Below, piece by piece: positions 1 to 7,645 of a stretch of 64,000 nucleotides of DNA (the first letter of the stretch is position 1; each line of letters starts with the position of its first letter). This DNA is from Dyadobacter sp. CY343. Lineage in GTDB: Bacteria; Bacteroidota; Bacteroidia; Cytophagales; Spirosomataceae. Position numbers and translations under genes: made by a program. The stretch lies in the NCBI RefSeq assembly GCF_021390335.1, contig NZ_JAJUXK010000007.1:1-64000 (forward strand), read 5' to 3'. Below the pieces are notes generated by a model. The model saw nothing but the letters and a program-made list of their open reading frames with translations. It was not told where the DNA came from and did no database searches.

Positions 1-68
1 CGGTTATTACTCAGCTCAATGCTCATCAGTTTGAACTCCTTATCAAATACTCTTCTTTCTCCTGACAT
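1..68 (-). CDS. IS3-family transposase OrfA, N-terminal fragment cut by window edge
   Basis: The complement of 66-68 is an ATG that opens a frame running off the left edge of the window; 22 complete codons are visible. The peptide contains RRVFDKEFKLMSIEL, which resembles the N-terminal helix-turn-helix of IS3-family OrfA proteins (typically R-R-x-F/Y-x-x-E-F-K). In such elements OrfA binds the IS ends and joins OrfB (DDE integrase) by frameshifting. The rest of the gene and OrfB lie outside the window, so intactness cannot be judged. The assignment rests on a short but characteristic motif. Confidence 0.6.
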   Translation of the reverse strand, partial: MSGERRVFDKEFKLMSIELSNN

Positions 69-127
69 ATGTATTAAGTTATAAAAGTTTCACTTAACTC
101 AATGTCCGCTTAAAGGTAGCAGGTCCA
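1..127 (-). mobile_element. Left end of a probable IS3-family insertion sequence
   Basis: Read on the minus strand from 127, the sequence starts TGGACCTGCTACC and continues with GCGGACA before the OrfA start at 68. A TG-start terminus with a GGACA block about 20 bases in resembles IS3/IS150-type terminal repeats. The boundary at 127 is inferred; the other end, the inverted-repeat partner and any target duplication are outside the window. Confidence 0.4.
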
Positions 128-192
128 GTATCTTTAACAAACATCCTAAGTACGCAGCCTAAAAGTGAACTCATATTTAGCCTAAAAGATCA

Positions 193-723
193 TCATTCAA
201 ATTCGGCAAACCTTAAAGACATAGAATCTTCAATGTAGTCGAGCATATCTTTGTCAGCCCCGCCGGCTTTTGCAACTTTTATGATGTCTATCTCCCTGTC
301 AGGCTTTGTGTCTGCCCACGCGGCATCATGAGATTTCTCTGTTAGTGTCTTGAAGTCCAGATGCTGATTTTCTTGAATTGATTCGTTCAGACAAGCAATT
401 TCCGACTCAGACAACCAATCCATATCTGGTTCAGAAACTCCTTTAATACTGTAGTTTCCAAATGTTTCGAAGAATTTGGCAAAAGTCGGCTTCCCGGCGC
501 GCAAGCTTTTTGTTATATCGTATGCCAGGGATGGTGCTGGCCCGTTGTTCATGGCGTGAAACCTATCACCTGATATTTCCGATCCATATTTGACCAGGTG
601 TTTTTGCTCGGCAAAATATAGGATCTTGAACAGTTTATGAATATCACTTTTGCCGCCTAAATGCTTTAAAATATAGAGCATGGCGCTAATTGTGATTTCT
701 GTTTTCTCCTCTATCGTATTCAT
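193..723 (-). CDS. Panacea/SocA-type (DUF4065) putative antitoxin
   Basis: 176-aa soluble, acidic protein with no signal peptide or membrane segment. The N-terminal half carries the DUF4065 pattern: LxxILYFAEQKHLVKYGS (about residues 32-49) followed by GDRFHAMNNGPAPSLAYD (about 52-69), where the family has a D-x-F-x-A-x-x-x-G-P-V/A core. Panacea proteins act as interchangeable antitoxins for many toxin families, and Caulobacter SocA is a ClpXP adaptor for its toxin. No recognisable toxin gene accompanies this one: upstream (724-1008) I see no convincing coding sequence, and downstream an IS3 element begins within 70 bp of the stop. The family call is fairly firm; its role here is inferred, and the partner may have been lost or may lie beyond the IS. 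Confidence 0.7.
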   Translation of the reverse strand: MNTIEEKTEITISAMLYILKHLGGKSDIHKLFKILYFAEQKHLVKYGSEISGDRFHAMNNGPAPSLAYDITKSLRAGKPTFAKFFETFGNYSIKGVSEPDMDWLSESEIACLNESIQENQHLDFKTLTEKSHDAAWADTKPDREIDIIKVAKAGGADKDMLDYIEDSMSLRFAEFE

Positions 724-1008
724 GTTATCGAAAATTAGAAATATCCCGAACTAATTTAAATGACTTATTGAGAGACGATCTTTATACCAAACAGCCAGAA
801 TATTAGGGTTTTGCCAAAGTTCGACAAATCTCTTGTTATAACGAAAACTGAATATCCTGCGGTATTCGGTTCCACGCTTCTGCCATTCAAATAGGTAATT
901 TGTGAATCCTACTAGCTATATATAATACTTTTTGCAGGTTCCATACAACCTTCCGCCCCTACGTCAGCCTCTTTTAAGCAAAAGAACACAACCTGTGCTT
1001 GTTTTGCT

Positions 1009-2256
1009 ATGAAAGTATTATCCTTAATCTTATCGTTATTCGTGTTTCAATCCGTGTATGCGCAGGATAGTTTGGAAGTTGTTTATACCCAGGAGCAGCA
1101 AGATACGCTTGTTAAGCAGAGGTTTATCGATCAGTACGAGAATGTTTTTATGACCAAAGTGCCAACGCGGCACATGTTTAAGCTTGGTTTGACATTCTCT
1201 CCCAACTACCTTTTTGCAGTCGAAAACAGCCAGACACAAAGCACTTCCTACCACGTCGGATATGAATATAAAGCATTCCCTTCCTTTTCATTAGGCACCG
1301 AAATTACGGCGGGCGGAGGCTGGGGGAGTCAGACGGATTTTTCAGGAACGCTGGTCGCGAATGTGTACGGAAGGTGGTACTACGACATGAAACGCAGGAT
1401 TAAGGAGGGTGTAAATGTCAACAACTTTACCGGCAATTATCTGGCGGTTGTAGCCGAAAAAAGCTGGGGAATTGCTGAATCGAATTACCAGTTATCAAGA
1501 TTCGGCTCAGAATTCGGTTTGCAGCGGCGGTTTTTGAATAACGGGCGGATCGAGTTTGCGATCGGAGCATTTTACCAGCTTTATCAGAAAGGATATTACC
1601 CTGCCCTGCTGAGCTACGAAGCAGGTAAAAAATCGGATTTCGCGATTGTTTCCCGAACGAGTATGGGGCTTGCTTTTGGCGACTGGCGGCGTAACAGGAA
1701 TGCGGCAATATGTGAAGTACTACGCTGCGACGAGTCGCTGTCACAGCAATGGAAACTGCTTTGGCCAAAAATCTACCTCTCCTCCCGGTTCGCCCAGGCA
1801 ACCGCCGGATTAGCTTATGAACGAAAACTTGGCAACCGGCCATTGTCCGTTAACGCGCAGGTAAACGCCGATTACATGCGCATTGTTTCCTCCCTGCAAA
1901 CCGGCACGGAAGCCAGGCGGGCCAGCAACGATATTCAAATCTGGCCGTCACTTCAACTGAGATATTATCTGGATACAAAAGAAAAGCTTCGCCGGGGTAC
2001 CGGAGGTAACAATTTGTCGGGTCTGTACCTCGGGCCGCATAGTGACTTTGTGTATTACAATAGCGAAACCATTTTCAGTGTAGGAAGACCCAAAAAGCAT
2101 ATGGGAGCTGGTGCAGCTTTGGGATACCAGCAAACCCTTTTTGGGAAAGCCTATCTTGATTTTGCATTGAGTTCCAGTTACAATTTCTTAAAACCCGGCC
2201 CTTATGAAAAACACTGGCTCAGCGCGATCAGGCTTGGGTTCGGGCTTACACTTTAA
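1009..2256 (+). CDS. Predicted outer-membrane beta-barrel protein, paralogue A
   Basis: 415 aa beginning with a signal peptide (about residues 1-18, ending VYAQ). After it come YENVFMTKVPTRHMFK (about 43-58) and then alternating aromatic/polar beta strands ending in a hydrophobic strand (LGFGLTL), as expected for an outer-membrane barrel. A CX4C pair (CEVLRC, about residue 235) follows AFGDWRR. The whole layout recurs in the gene at 3286-4503, so the two are paralogues. I cannot assign a named family or function. It lies 109 bp before the secreted DUF4097-like gene on the same strand, and the three genes probably form one transcription unit. The ATG at 1009 directly precedes the signal peptide. 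Upstream, TACTTTTTG at 926-934 resembles a -7 box but is one base off consensus. Confidence 0.7.
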   Translation: MKVLSLILSLFVFQSVYAQDSLEVVYTQEQQDTLVKQRFIDQYENVFMTKVPTRHMFKLGLTFSPNYLFAVENSQTQSTSYHVGYEYKAFPSFSLGTEITAGGGWGSQTDFSGTLVANVYGRWYYDMKRRIKEGVNVNNFTGNYLAVVAEKSWGIAESNYQLSRFGSEFGLQRRFLNNGRIEFAIGAFYQLYQKGYYPALLSYEAGKKSDFAIVSRTSMGLAFGDWRRNRNAAICEVLRCDESLSQQWKLLWPKIYLSSRFAQATAGLAYERKLGNRPLSVNAQVNADYMRIVSSLQTGTEARRASNDIQIWPSLQLRYYLDTKEKLRRGTGGNNLSGLYLGPHSDFVYYNSETIFSVGRPKKHMGAGAALGYQQTLFGKAYLDFALSSSYNFLKPGPYEKHWLSAIRLGFGLTL

Positions 2257-2365
2257 TCTGCATACAACCATTTGAACACTTCCCGGACTCTTTAAGAAAA
2301 CCCTGGCTGGTATAATGAAGAATAGCAATTACATCAGCAGCAAGAGCAAAATATCTCGCAAAATC

Positions 2366-3265
2366 ATGAAACTGAACAATTTTATATTCAATAAAGCGAT
2401 ACCCGTAACCCTCGTCTTTTGCTTGTCGCTTATCTCAATGGCTCAGGCGCAGGCCACTTTGCAGGTTGCGACGAAGAAAATCGAGCGGACGATCGGTGGG
2501 CCGACGGTGCGGACATTGTATATCAATGCCGAAAAAGCGGATATTGAAATGGTCACGTGGGGCAAAGATGATATTTCTGTTGTGATGGAATTATCAGCAA
2601 AGCACCCCGATCGCGCCACCGCGGCCCAGGACCTTGCGAAGATGCAGTATATAGCCGACCGTAATGGGAAGGATTATTTTTTAAGAAATTATATTGTGTT
2701 GAAAGACGGCGAAAACAAGCCGGTTTCTAATCTAAAAGCGCGCTATATTATTCACCTCCCGGCTTCCTGCGCAGTCGATTTAAAAAACACCTTTGGCAAT
2801 ATTATGCTGAAAGGTTTGATGAAAAGCCTGACTTTAAAAGCCGATTTCTGCACAACTACACTTTCTGATCTGAGCGGCAAAGGCATTCTGAATACTACAT
2901 TCGGAGAGTTGAGCGGCACGGAGCTTGCCGGCACCTTTACTTTTTCAACAGACCGGACCAATATCAGGCTCGACCATATTTCCGGATCCGTGAAGCTGGA
3001 TGCATTGTATGGAAACGTGGAGATCTATCCCACGACCGGTTTAACCAGCCTGGCAATACGATCTAAAAAATCAGAAGTCACCTTATTTGCCAAGAACTGG
3101 CAGCAATTTGATTACACAATCAATAGCGCCTACGCGACGATGAAACTCCCGAACGGGTTTAAGTGGAAAAGAAATACCGCAGATTTTAAAGAAGCATTTT
3201 TCTCGAAAAATCAATTGGCGAACGTCGATATCAATGCGGAATTCGGGCAGGTGACAATTAAGTAA
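2366..3265 (+). CDS. Secreted DUF4097-like beta-helix protein
   Basis: 299 aa from the chosen start. I place the start at the ATG at 2366 rather than the in-frame ATG at 2315, because the signal peptide (KLNNFIFNKAIPV... to AQAQA) begins right after it. The mature part has repeating short beta-strand units in which glycine/serine turns alternate with L/I/V (for example NTFGNIMLKG, LSDLSGKGIL, DALYGNVEIYP), the pattern of DUF4097-type right-handed beta-helix proteins. No catalytic residues are evident. It is likely periplasmic or cell-surface. It sits between two paralogous barrel genes on the same strand (109 and 20 bp gaps), which suggests a joint surface function. Family-level call only. 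Confidence 0.6.
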   Translation: MKLNNFIFNKAIPVTLVFCLSLISMAQAQATLQVATKKIERTIGGPTVRTLYINAEKADIEMVTWGKDDISVVMELSAKHPDRATAAQDLAKMQYIADRNGKDYFLRNYIVLKDGENKPVSNLKARYIIHLPASCAVDLKNTFGNIMLKGLMKSLTLKADFCTTTLSDLSGKGILNTTFGELSGTELAGTFTFSTDRTNIRLDHISGSVKLDALYGNVEIYPTTGLTSLAIRSKKSEVTLFAKNWQQFDYTINSAYATMKLPNGFKWKRNTADFKEAFFSKNQLANVDINAEFGQVTIK

Positions 3266-3285
3266 GCGTATCAAAATCATCATTT

Positions 3286-4503
3286 ATGAAAATCTCAACA
3301 ATCCTGCTGCTGACATTGATAATCAGCGGACCGGCCTTTGCGCAAGACAATGCACAGATTACCTATACTCAAGAGGAAGACACCCTCTTGAAGCAACATT
3401 TTATCGACCGGTACGAGAATGTGTTTATGACCAAAGTATCGACCCGCCACATGTTTAAAATCTCAGCCGGCGGCTCGTCGCTCCGCGGGACCGGCATTAA
3501 CCTGGCTTACGAATACAAGCTTTCCCCCTCACTTTCGCTGGAAGCGGGCGCTTATGTACAGAATGGCACTGAAAATCTGGGTCTTTTAAGGAATATTGCT
3601 TTTGACCCGAATAAGACTTTGAATGTATGGGCCAATGCAAAGCTGCGCTGGTACTACCAGATGAATCAACGCATGAAAGACGGGCTGAGCGCCAATAATT
3701 TCAGCGGTGCCTATTTTGGTCTGTCTTATGAAAAACCTGTGATCACCCGAAGTGAATATGGTAACCGCGGAGCGCATGAAGGCCGGATAGGATTGCTTTA
3801 CGGATTCCAGAGCAGGTTTTTTAATAGTGGTTTCGTTGATTTTGCTGTGGGTGTTTTTGAAGGTAACGGTTCTCCGATACTTCGGGATAACCTATCTACA
3901 TCGAAATTCAGAAACACGATGATCGCCACCCAATTCAATGTGGGACTTGCTTTTGGCGACTGGAAAAGATCGGATAAAACCCCGACCTGTGACATTTTGC
4001 GATGCGACGAACAGGACCAGGATCAATGGAAAGTCCAGCTCCCAGATCTGGTGATCGGGCTGAAATATCAGAGGGCGGCGCTTGGTATCGCGTACGAGCG
4101 AAAAATCGGGAAAAGTGCATTTTCTTACAGTGCGTATGCCAATGCGAATTATCACAACGATAACTATTACAGATTTGGCAATGTGACCACGGGTGTTAGC
4201 CTGCGTCACTATTTTCTTCAAAAACACCAAATGCTGCGCGGGAAGACGGGAAACAGTTTTTCAGGTGTGTACTGGGCTGCTTCGGCAGCGTATGATTGGA
4301 CATGGGTGCGAAGCCAATTTTACAACGAGCAATCTCAAACTAAAAGGTTCGATAGTCCCATGTTTTCGCTGGCACTGGGTTACCAGCAAAGACTGTTCAA
4401 GCGGCTGTATTTTGATGTTTCTGCCTTTTACAACAGAAGCACTTTATATGGAAAGCCTAATAACTTTTTCAGCTCGAAGATGTCCCTTGGTATGACGTTT
4501 TGA
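3286..4503 (+). CDS. Predicted outer-membrane beta-barrel protein, paralogue B
   Basis: 405 aa with a signal peptide (about 1-19, ending AFAQ). It shares with the protein at 1009-2256 the blocks FIDRYENVFMTKVSTRHMFK, RWYYQM...NNFSGAYFG and GLAFGDWKR...CDILRC, including the CX4C pair. Many aromatic-rich strands and the C-terminal strand SLGMTF indicate a barrel. The paralogues diverge most in the segments between strands (for example after HMFK), as expected for surface loops. It starts 20 bp after the DUF4097-like gene and ends just before a convergent terminator. Substrate or partner unknown. Confidence 0.7.
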   Translation: MKISTILLLTLIISGPAFAQDNAQITYTQEEDTLLKQHFIDRYENVFMTKVSTRHMFKISAGGSSLRGTGINLAYEYKLSPSLSLEAGAYVQNGTENLGLLRNIAFDPNKTLNVWANAKLRWYYQMNQRMKDGLSANNFSGAYFGLSYEKPVITRSEYGNRGAHEGRIGLLYGFQSRFFNSGFVDFAVGVFEGNGSPILRDNLSTSKFRNTMIATQFNVGLAFGDWKRSDKTPTCDILRCDEQDQDQWKVQLPDLVIGLKYQRAALGIAYERKIGKSAFSYSAYANANYHNDNYYRFGNVTTGVSLRHYFLQKHQMLRGKTGNSFSGVYWAASAAYDWTWVRSQFYNEQSQTKRFDSPMFSLALGYQQRLFKRLYFDVSAFYNRSTLYGKPNNFFSSKMSLGMTF

Positions 4504-4510
4504 GATAAAA

Positions 4511-4543
4511 AACACCAGGCGGAAATAGCTTCCGCCTGATGTT
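4511..4543. terminator. Bidirectional intrinsic terminator between convergent genes
   Basis: CAGGCGGAA (4516-4524) pairs perfectly with TTCCGCCTG (4530-4538) across a 5-base loop; the stem extends through AACA/TGTT with one mismatch and is flanked by A and T runs. It separates the plus-strand barrel cassette from the minus-strand epimerase gene, whose stop codon touches the hairpin. Confidence 0.85.
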
Positions 4544-5392
4544 TTACTGAAATAATTCCTGATAAAACGTTAAACCTTCCTCTGCCAGTTCGTCGGCGCT
4601 ATTGGCCAGCGGGCGCCAGATACAGGCTGCGCGGGCGAGTTCTTTGGAAGGCTGCCCGAAGGTTTCGATCACTACGGCGCCTTCGTAGCCTATTTCGACC
4701 AATGCATTTTTAATACCTTCCCATTCAAGATGCCCGGTGCCAGGTGTACCCCGGTCGCTTTCATTGCCCTGGACGTGACAGAGCAGGTTTTTTCCAATTT
4801 TCCGGATCGCGTCGGGAATATCCTTTTCTTCTATATTGGCATGAAAAGTGTCCATCACGATCTTCAAATTCGGATGATTGACGTCCCGCACAAGCGACAG
4901 CGCCTGGTCGACCGTATTGATCATATCCGTTTCAAAACGGTTCAAAGGCTCTAAACCCAGTTCAATGCCATGATCTGCGGCTACCTGACTTACTTCACCT
5001 AAGATTTCAATGCACCAGTTACGTTCTTGTTTTTTCTGTTCTTCGGAAACAATCCTGGTCTTTCCGACAGCAGAGTAAAGTGGCCCACCAAAGATCGGGC
5101 TGCCCATTTCTGCTGCTATTTTAATGCAATCGATAATATATTCCTTACCTATTTCCCGATAGGCAGGTTCAGTACTTGAAATATCCCGCTCGGGCCCGAA
5201 AGCGCCACTGATGGTCACTTTCAGGTCGAGGTCGCGGGCTACTTCCCTCACTTGCTTCCAGTCGATCAGATTTTTGTCTTCCACGGCTATCTCAATGATA
5301 TCGTAGCCCATGTTTTTCACCTTTGTCAGCAGGGTAATATCCTGTGTGGAAAATGGGGAAACCCAGATAAATGTGCTCGCGCCAAATAGCAT
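4544..5392 (-). CDS. Sugar isomerase/epimerase, AP-endonuclease-2 TIM barrel
   Basis: 282 aa. The ATG at 5392 (MLFGASTFIW) is preferred to an upstream in-frame ATG at 5443, because the protein then starts at the first barrel strand and the longer form would overlap the preceding gene. The metal-ligand pattern of D-tagatose 3-epimerase-like enzymes is present: E148 (GLEPLNRFET), D181 and H184 (VMDTFH), H206 (CHVQGNE) and E243 (VVIETFG). These enzymes isomerise or epimerise ketoses or related sugar derivatives with a divalent metal. It lies 10 bp downstream of the Gfo/Idh/MocA gene, presumably in the same transcript; together they suggest catabolism of an unusual sugar. Exact substrate not deducible. 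Confidence 0.82.
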   Translation of the reverse strand: MLFGASTFIWVSPFSTQDITLLTKVKNMGYDIIEIAVEDKNLIDWKQVREVARDLDLKVTISGAFGPERDISSTEPAYREIGKEYIIDCIKIAAEMGSPIFGGPLYSAVGKTRIVSEEQKKQERNWCIEILGEVSQVAADHGIELGLEPLNRFETDMINTVDQALSLVRDVNHPNLKIVMDTFHANIEEKDIPDAIRKIGKNLLCHVQGNESDRGTPGTGHLEWEGIKNALVEIGYEGAVVIETFGQPSKELARAACIWRPLANSADELAEEGLTFYQELFQ

Positions 5393-5402
5393 ACTGATTT
5401 GT

Positions 5403-6521
5403 TTATTCTTCAAAACTTGGCACATCCACCCGGATACCGCCATTCATCGCCGATTCGTGGGCGCATATTCCGGCGCAGGTATAGTTGGCAGCCAGCGCCG
5501 CATCCACCGCCGAATCTCTGCCTTCTATAATCGCAGCGACAAATTCCTGTACCAAATGTGGATGTGAGCCTCCGTGACCTGCGCCCTGCAGGAATGAAAC
5601 GTGGTTCGGGTCGTCAATTTTTTCTCTTTTGGTAAAATGCTTGATCGGTTCGATCAGCAGCTCATCGGTATCAGGCACGTCAATGCGTTTTGCATTTTCG
5701 CCCCCGTCAAAAATGATATGACTTTCATCCTGCAACTGCTCCCATTCAAAGGACATTTTCGTTCCATATACATCATAACTCTCCCGGTACTGGCGCACTA
5801 CATCAAATAGCGAGCGCGTAGCCTCGGCCACTACATCGGAATTTTTGAGGGTAAATGTGGCTGTTTCCACGGCAAAAGGCGATCCGTAGCGGCTGGCCAG
5901 ATCTTCGGAAAGCCTGCCCGAACCGTGGCAAACTACTGTTTCTGCGATGGTATTGTTGATTTTTAATAATGGCGAAATCGCGTGCGTACCGTTCAGCATT
6001 GGTGGGTAACCTTTCCAATATTCACCCCAGCCTTCCATGCTCATATCCTGAATATGTGACCCGCGCACAAACTGGATCCGGCCCAGATCGCCGTTCTCTG
6101 CAAGCTTCAAACCATACAGAAACTCGCGCGTGTACAATGCAGTTTCCATCATCATATACACTTTCCCTGACTTGCGTTTCGCAGCAACGATCGCCTCGCA
6201 ATCTTCCTTGGTCATCGCCATCGGAATGGTGCAGGCAGTATGTTTTCCGGCATTTAATGAAGCCAGAGTCATTCTCGCATGTTCAGGAACCGGCGTTACC
6301 ACATGGATCGCATCCACATCGTCGCGGCCCGGAACATCTTCGAAATGCTCAAATACCAGGTTTGGATCGAGGTTAAACTTGGCAGTAAGCTCGTCGCGCG
6401 TTTCTTTGCTGCGCGTGCAAATTCCGACTGCTTTGATATTGGGATGACTTTGATAGATCGGGATAAATTCTTTACCAAAACCCATTCCCACAATAACTAC
6501 TGTAATTTGTTTCTGACTCAT
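5403..6521 (-). CDS. Gfo/Idh/MocA-family NAD(P)-dependent oxidoreductase
   Basis: 372 aa. An N-terminal Rossmann fold starts with VVIVGMGFG (residues 8-16), followed by the C-terminal Gfo/Idh/MocA alpha/beta domain. It would oxidise or reduce a sugar or inositol-like hydroxyl with NAD(P). The position where most members have the E-K-P motif (its lysine is usually catalytic) reads ACTIPMAM (T98-I99-P100), so the lysine is absent; some subfamilies are known to differ here. His-rich segments (HGGSHPHL near 320) could bind substrate or metal. It is the first gene of a two-gene unit with the TIM-barrel epimerase. The start at 6521 is the first ATG, and a 13-bp tandem repeat array begins about 60 bp upstream. 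Confidence 0.85.
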   Translation of the reverse strand: MSQKQITVVIVGMGFGKEFIPIYQSHPNIKAVGICTRSKETRDELTAKFNLDPNLVFEHFEDVPGRDDVDAIHVVTPVPEHARMTLASLNAGKHTACTIPMAMTKEDCEAIVAAKRKSGKVYMMMETALYTREFLYGLKLAENGDLGRIQFVRGSHIQDMSMEGWGEYWKGYPPMLNGTHAISPLLKINNTIAETVVCHGSGRLSEDLASRYGSPFAVETATFTLKNSDVVAEATRSLFDVVRQYRESYDVYGTKMSFEWEQLQDESHIIFDGGENAKRIDVPDTDELLIEPIKHFTKREKIDDPNHVSFLQGAGHGGSHPHLVQEFVAAIIEGRDSAVDAALAANYTCAGICAHESAMNGGIRVDVPSFEE

Positions 6522-6580
6522 GCTTTCAATCTAATTGTTGATTTCAAACTCATTAAATTCATTGATGATTAAAAATAATC

Positions 6581-6723
6581 ATCATTATTCATCATTATTC
6601 ATCATCATTATTCATCATCATTATTCATCATCATTATTCATCATCATTATTCATCATCATTATTCATCATCATTATTCATCATCATTATTCATCATCATT
6701 ATTCATCATCATTATTCATCATC
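6581..6723. repeat. 13-bp tandem repeat array (ATCATCATTATTC) with two 10-bp variants
   Basis: Two 10-bp units ATCATTATTC (6581-6600) are followed by nine exact head-to-tail copies of ATCATCATTATTC (6601-6717) and a partial ATCATC. The array lies between the thuA 3' end and the Gfo/Idh start, upstream of the latter. Because 13 is not a multiple of 3, the frames through it cycle every 39 bp; the open frame that crosses it is repeat-driven, not a gene. Such arrays change copy number by slippage. Confidence 0.95.
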
Positions 6724-6880
6724 CCCGGGCTGAAGCCCGGGGCAATTGATTTCGGGCTGGCGCTTTGCGCCTCGCGCTTGTTTACATTTCATTCGTTGTG
6801 GGTTGAAACCTGCGGCGATGATTTTAAAATGGCGCCTCGCGCTCATTCCCCAATCAATACCCGTCGACTTCAGTCGACGG
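6723..6880. repeat. REP-like hairpin mosaic (inverted pair with a third half-element)
   Basis: Two perfect 8-bp hairpins face each other: CCCCGGGC-TGAA-GCCCGGGG (6723-6742) and CCGTCGAC-TTCA-GTCGACGG (6861-6880). The loops are reverse complements, so the elements are in inverted orientation. The sequence just inside each is similar (CAATTGAT and, inverted, TATTGATT), and GCGCCTCGCGCT occurs twice between them. A weaker GGGT-TGAA-ACC element lies at 6800-6810. This resembles a REP/REPIN pair of the kind mobilised by REP-associated tyrosine transposases. The hairpin at 6861-6880 overlaps the 3' end of the ThuA gene and may also stop transcription. Confidence 0.75.
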
Positions 6881-7610
6881 AAAGGCCCGCCGCCCATTGA
6901 ACAGCGTTACGTATTAATTTCTTGTAGGGCTCAATTGTATGCGACGCTGCATCGTGACCCAGCGCGATCCCAACTACGCGACCTTTTGGGTACTTAACCA
7001 CAAATAAGCTGGGATACGTATTCTCCGAGGTCGTAGCCTTCCCGGTAGCAAGCACTTCAATCGGCGTCGCAGCTGGGTCTGATTTGAAATAATAAAGCTC
7101 GTCGTCGAGGTGGAAAGTTACTGGTAATCCTTTTGTGAGCGGGTGCTTTTTGTCGGTGATCGTTACATCGAACGGACCATATTTGTCGTGGCCTTTTGAG
7201 CCGCCGCCTACCAGTTTTTCGTTGTATTCAGGCCAGTCTTTCCAGTTATACCAAATGGCAGGGTGAGCCAGGATAAGCCCTTTTCCTGCATCCGCAAATG
7301 CGAAAATTGCTTTTCTTGTTGCTTCGTCGGGGATGGGCTGGTTGTTGGCGAGGAATAGCACGTCTGCATTGGGCAACTGGGACAATATGGTCGACGGATC
7401 GCTGGTGTAGGTTACCACGGCCAGTCCGTCTTTCTGCAAAGTAGCCACATCTTCACCCTTATACCAGCGGTCGAAATCGTGGGAAGAACCACCACCGACC
7501 ATTAATACGCGGATCGGCTTTTTGGCAGGTGGAATATTCGCCACTGCCTGGCCGGCGACCAGCGCAATTACAACAAAAAGCAGCGCTAACTTTTGAATGA
7601 ATCTCAACAT
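6870..7610 (-). CDS. Secreted ThuA-domain protein
   Basis: 246 aa with a signal peptide (about 1-25, ending AVA). The ThuA fold (class I glutamine-amidotransferase-like, lacking the canonical catalytic triad) is indicated by IRVLMVGGGSSHDFDRWY (33-50), ADVLFLANNQPIP, GLILAHPAIWYNW and VVGIALGHDAASH. ThuA proteins were named for trehalose utilisation; in Bacteroidota they accompany sugar-oxidising loci, and their biochemical role is unclear. It lies 35 bp downstream of the large fusion protein, which itself carries a ThuA domain. The last codons and the TGA stop fall inside a REP-like hairpin (the stop is in its loop), so the natural C-terminus may have been altered by that element. Confidence 0.8.
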   Translation of the reverse strand: MLRFIQKLALLFVVIALVAGQAVANIPPAKKPIRVLMVGGGSSHDFDRWYKGEDVATLQKDGLAVVTYTSDPSTILSQLPNADVLFLANNQPIPDEATRKAIFAFADAGKGLILAHPAIWYNWKDWPEYNEKLVGGGSKGHDKYGPFDVTITDKKHPLTKGLPVTFHLDDELYYFKSDPAATPIEVLATGKATTSENTYPSLFVVKYPKGRVVGIALGHDAASHTIEPYKKLIRNAVQWAAGLSVD

Positions 7611-7645
7611 AAACTGTATTTAAAATTTAACTAAAAATTTGAATA

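Noticed and set aside
6581..6723. CRISPR array
   Set aside because: The 13-bp units are contiguous with no spacers, and no cas genes are present.
6535..6900. 121-codon plus-strand open frame through the 13-bp array
   Set aside because: Its repeated H/S/I/F peptide is an artefact of the tandem repeat; it overlaps the ThuA stop and REP hairpins and has no family features.
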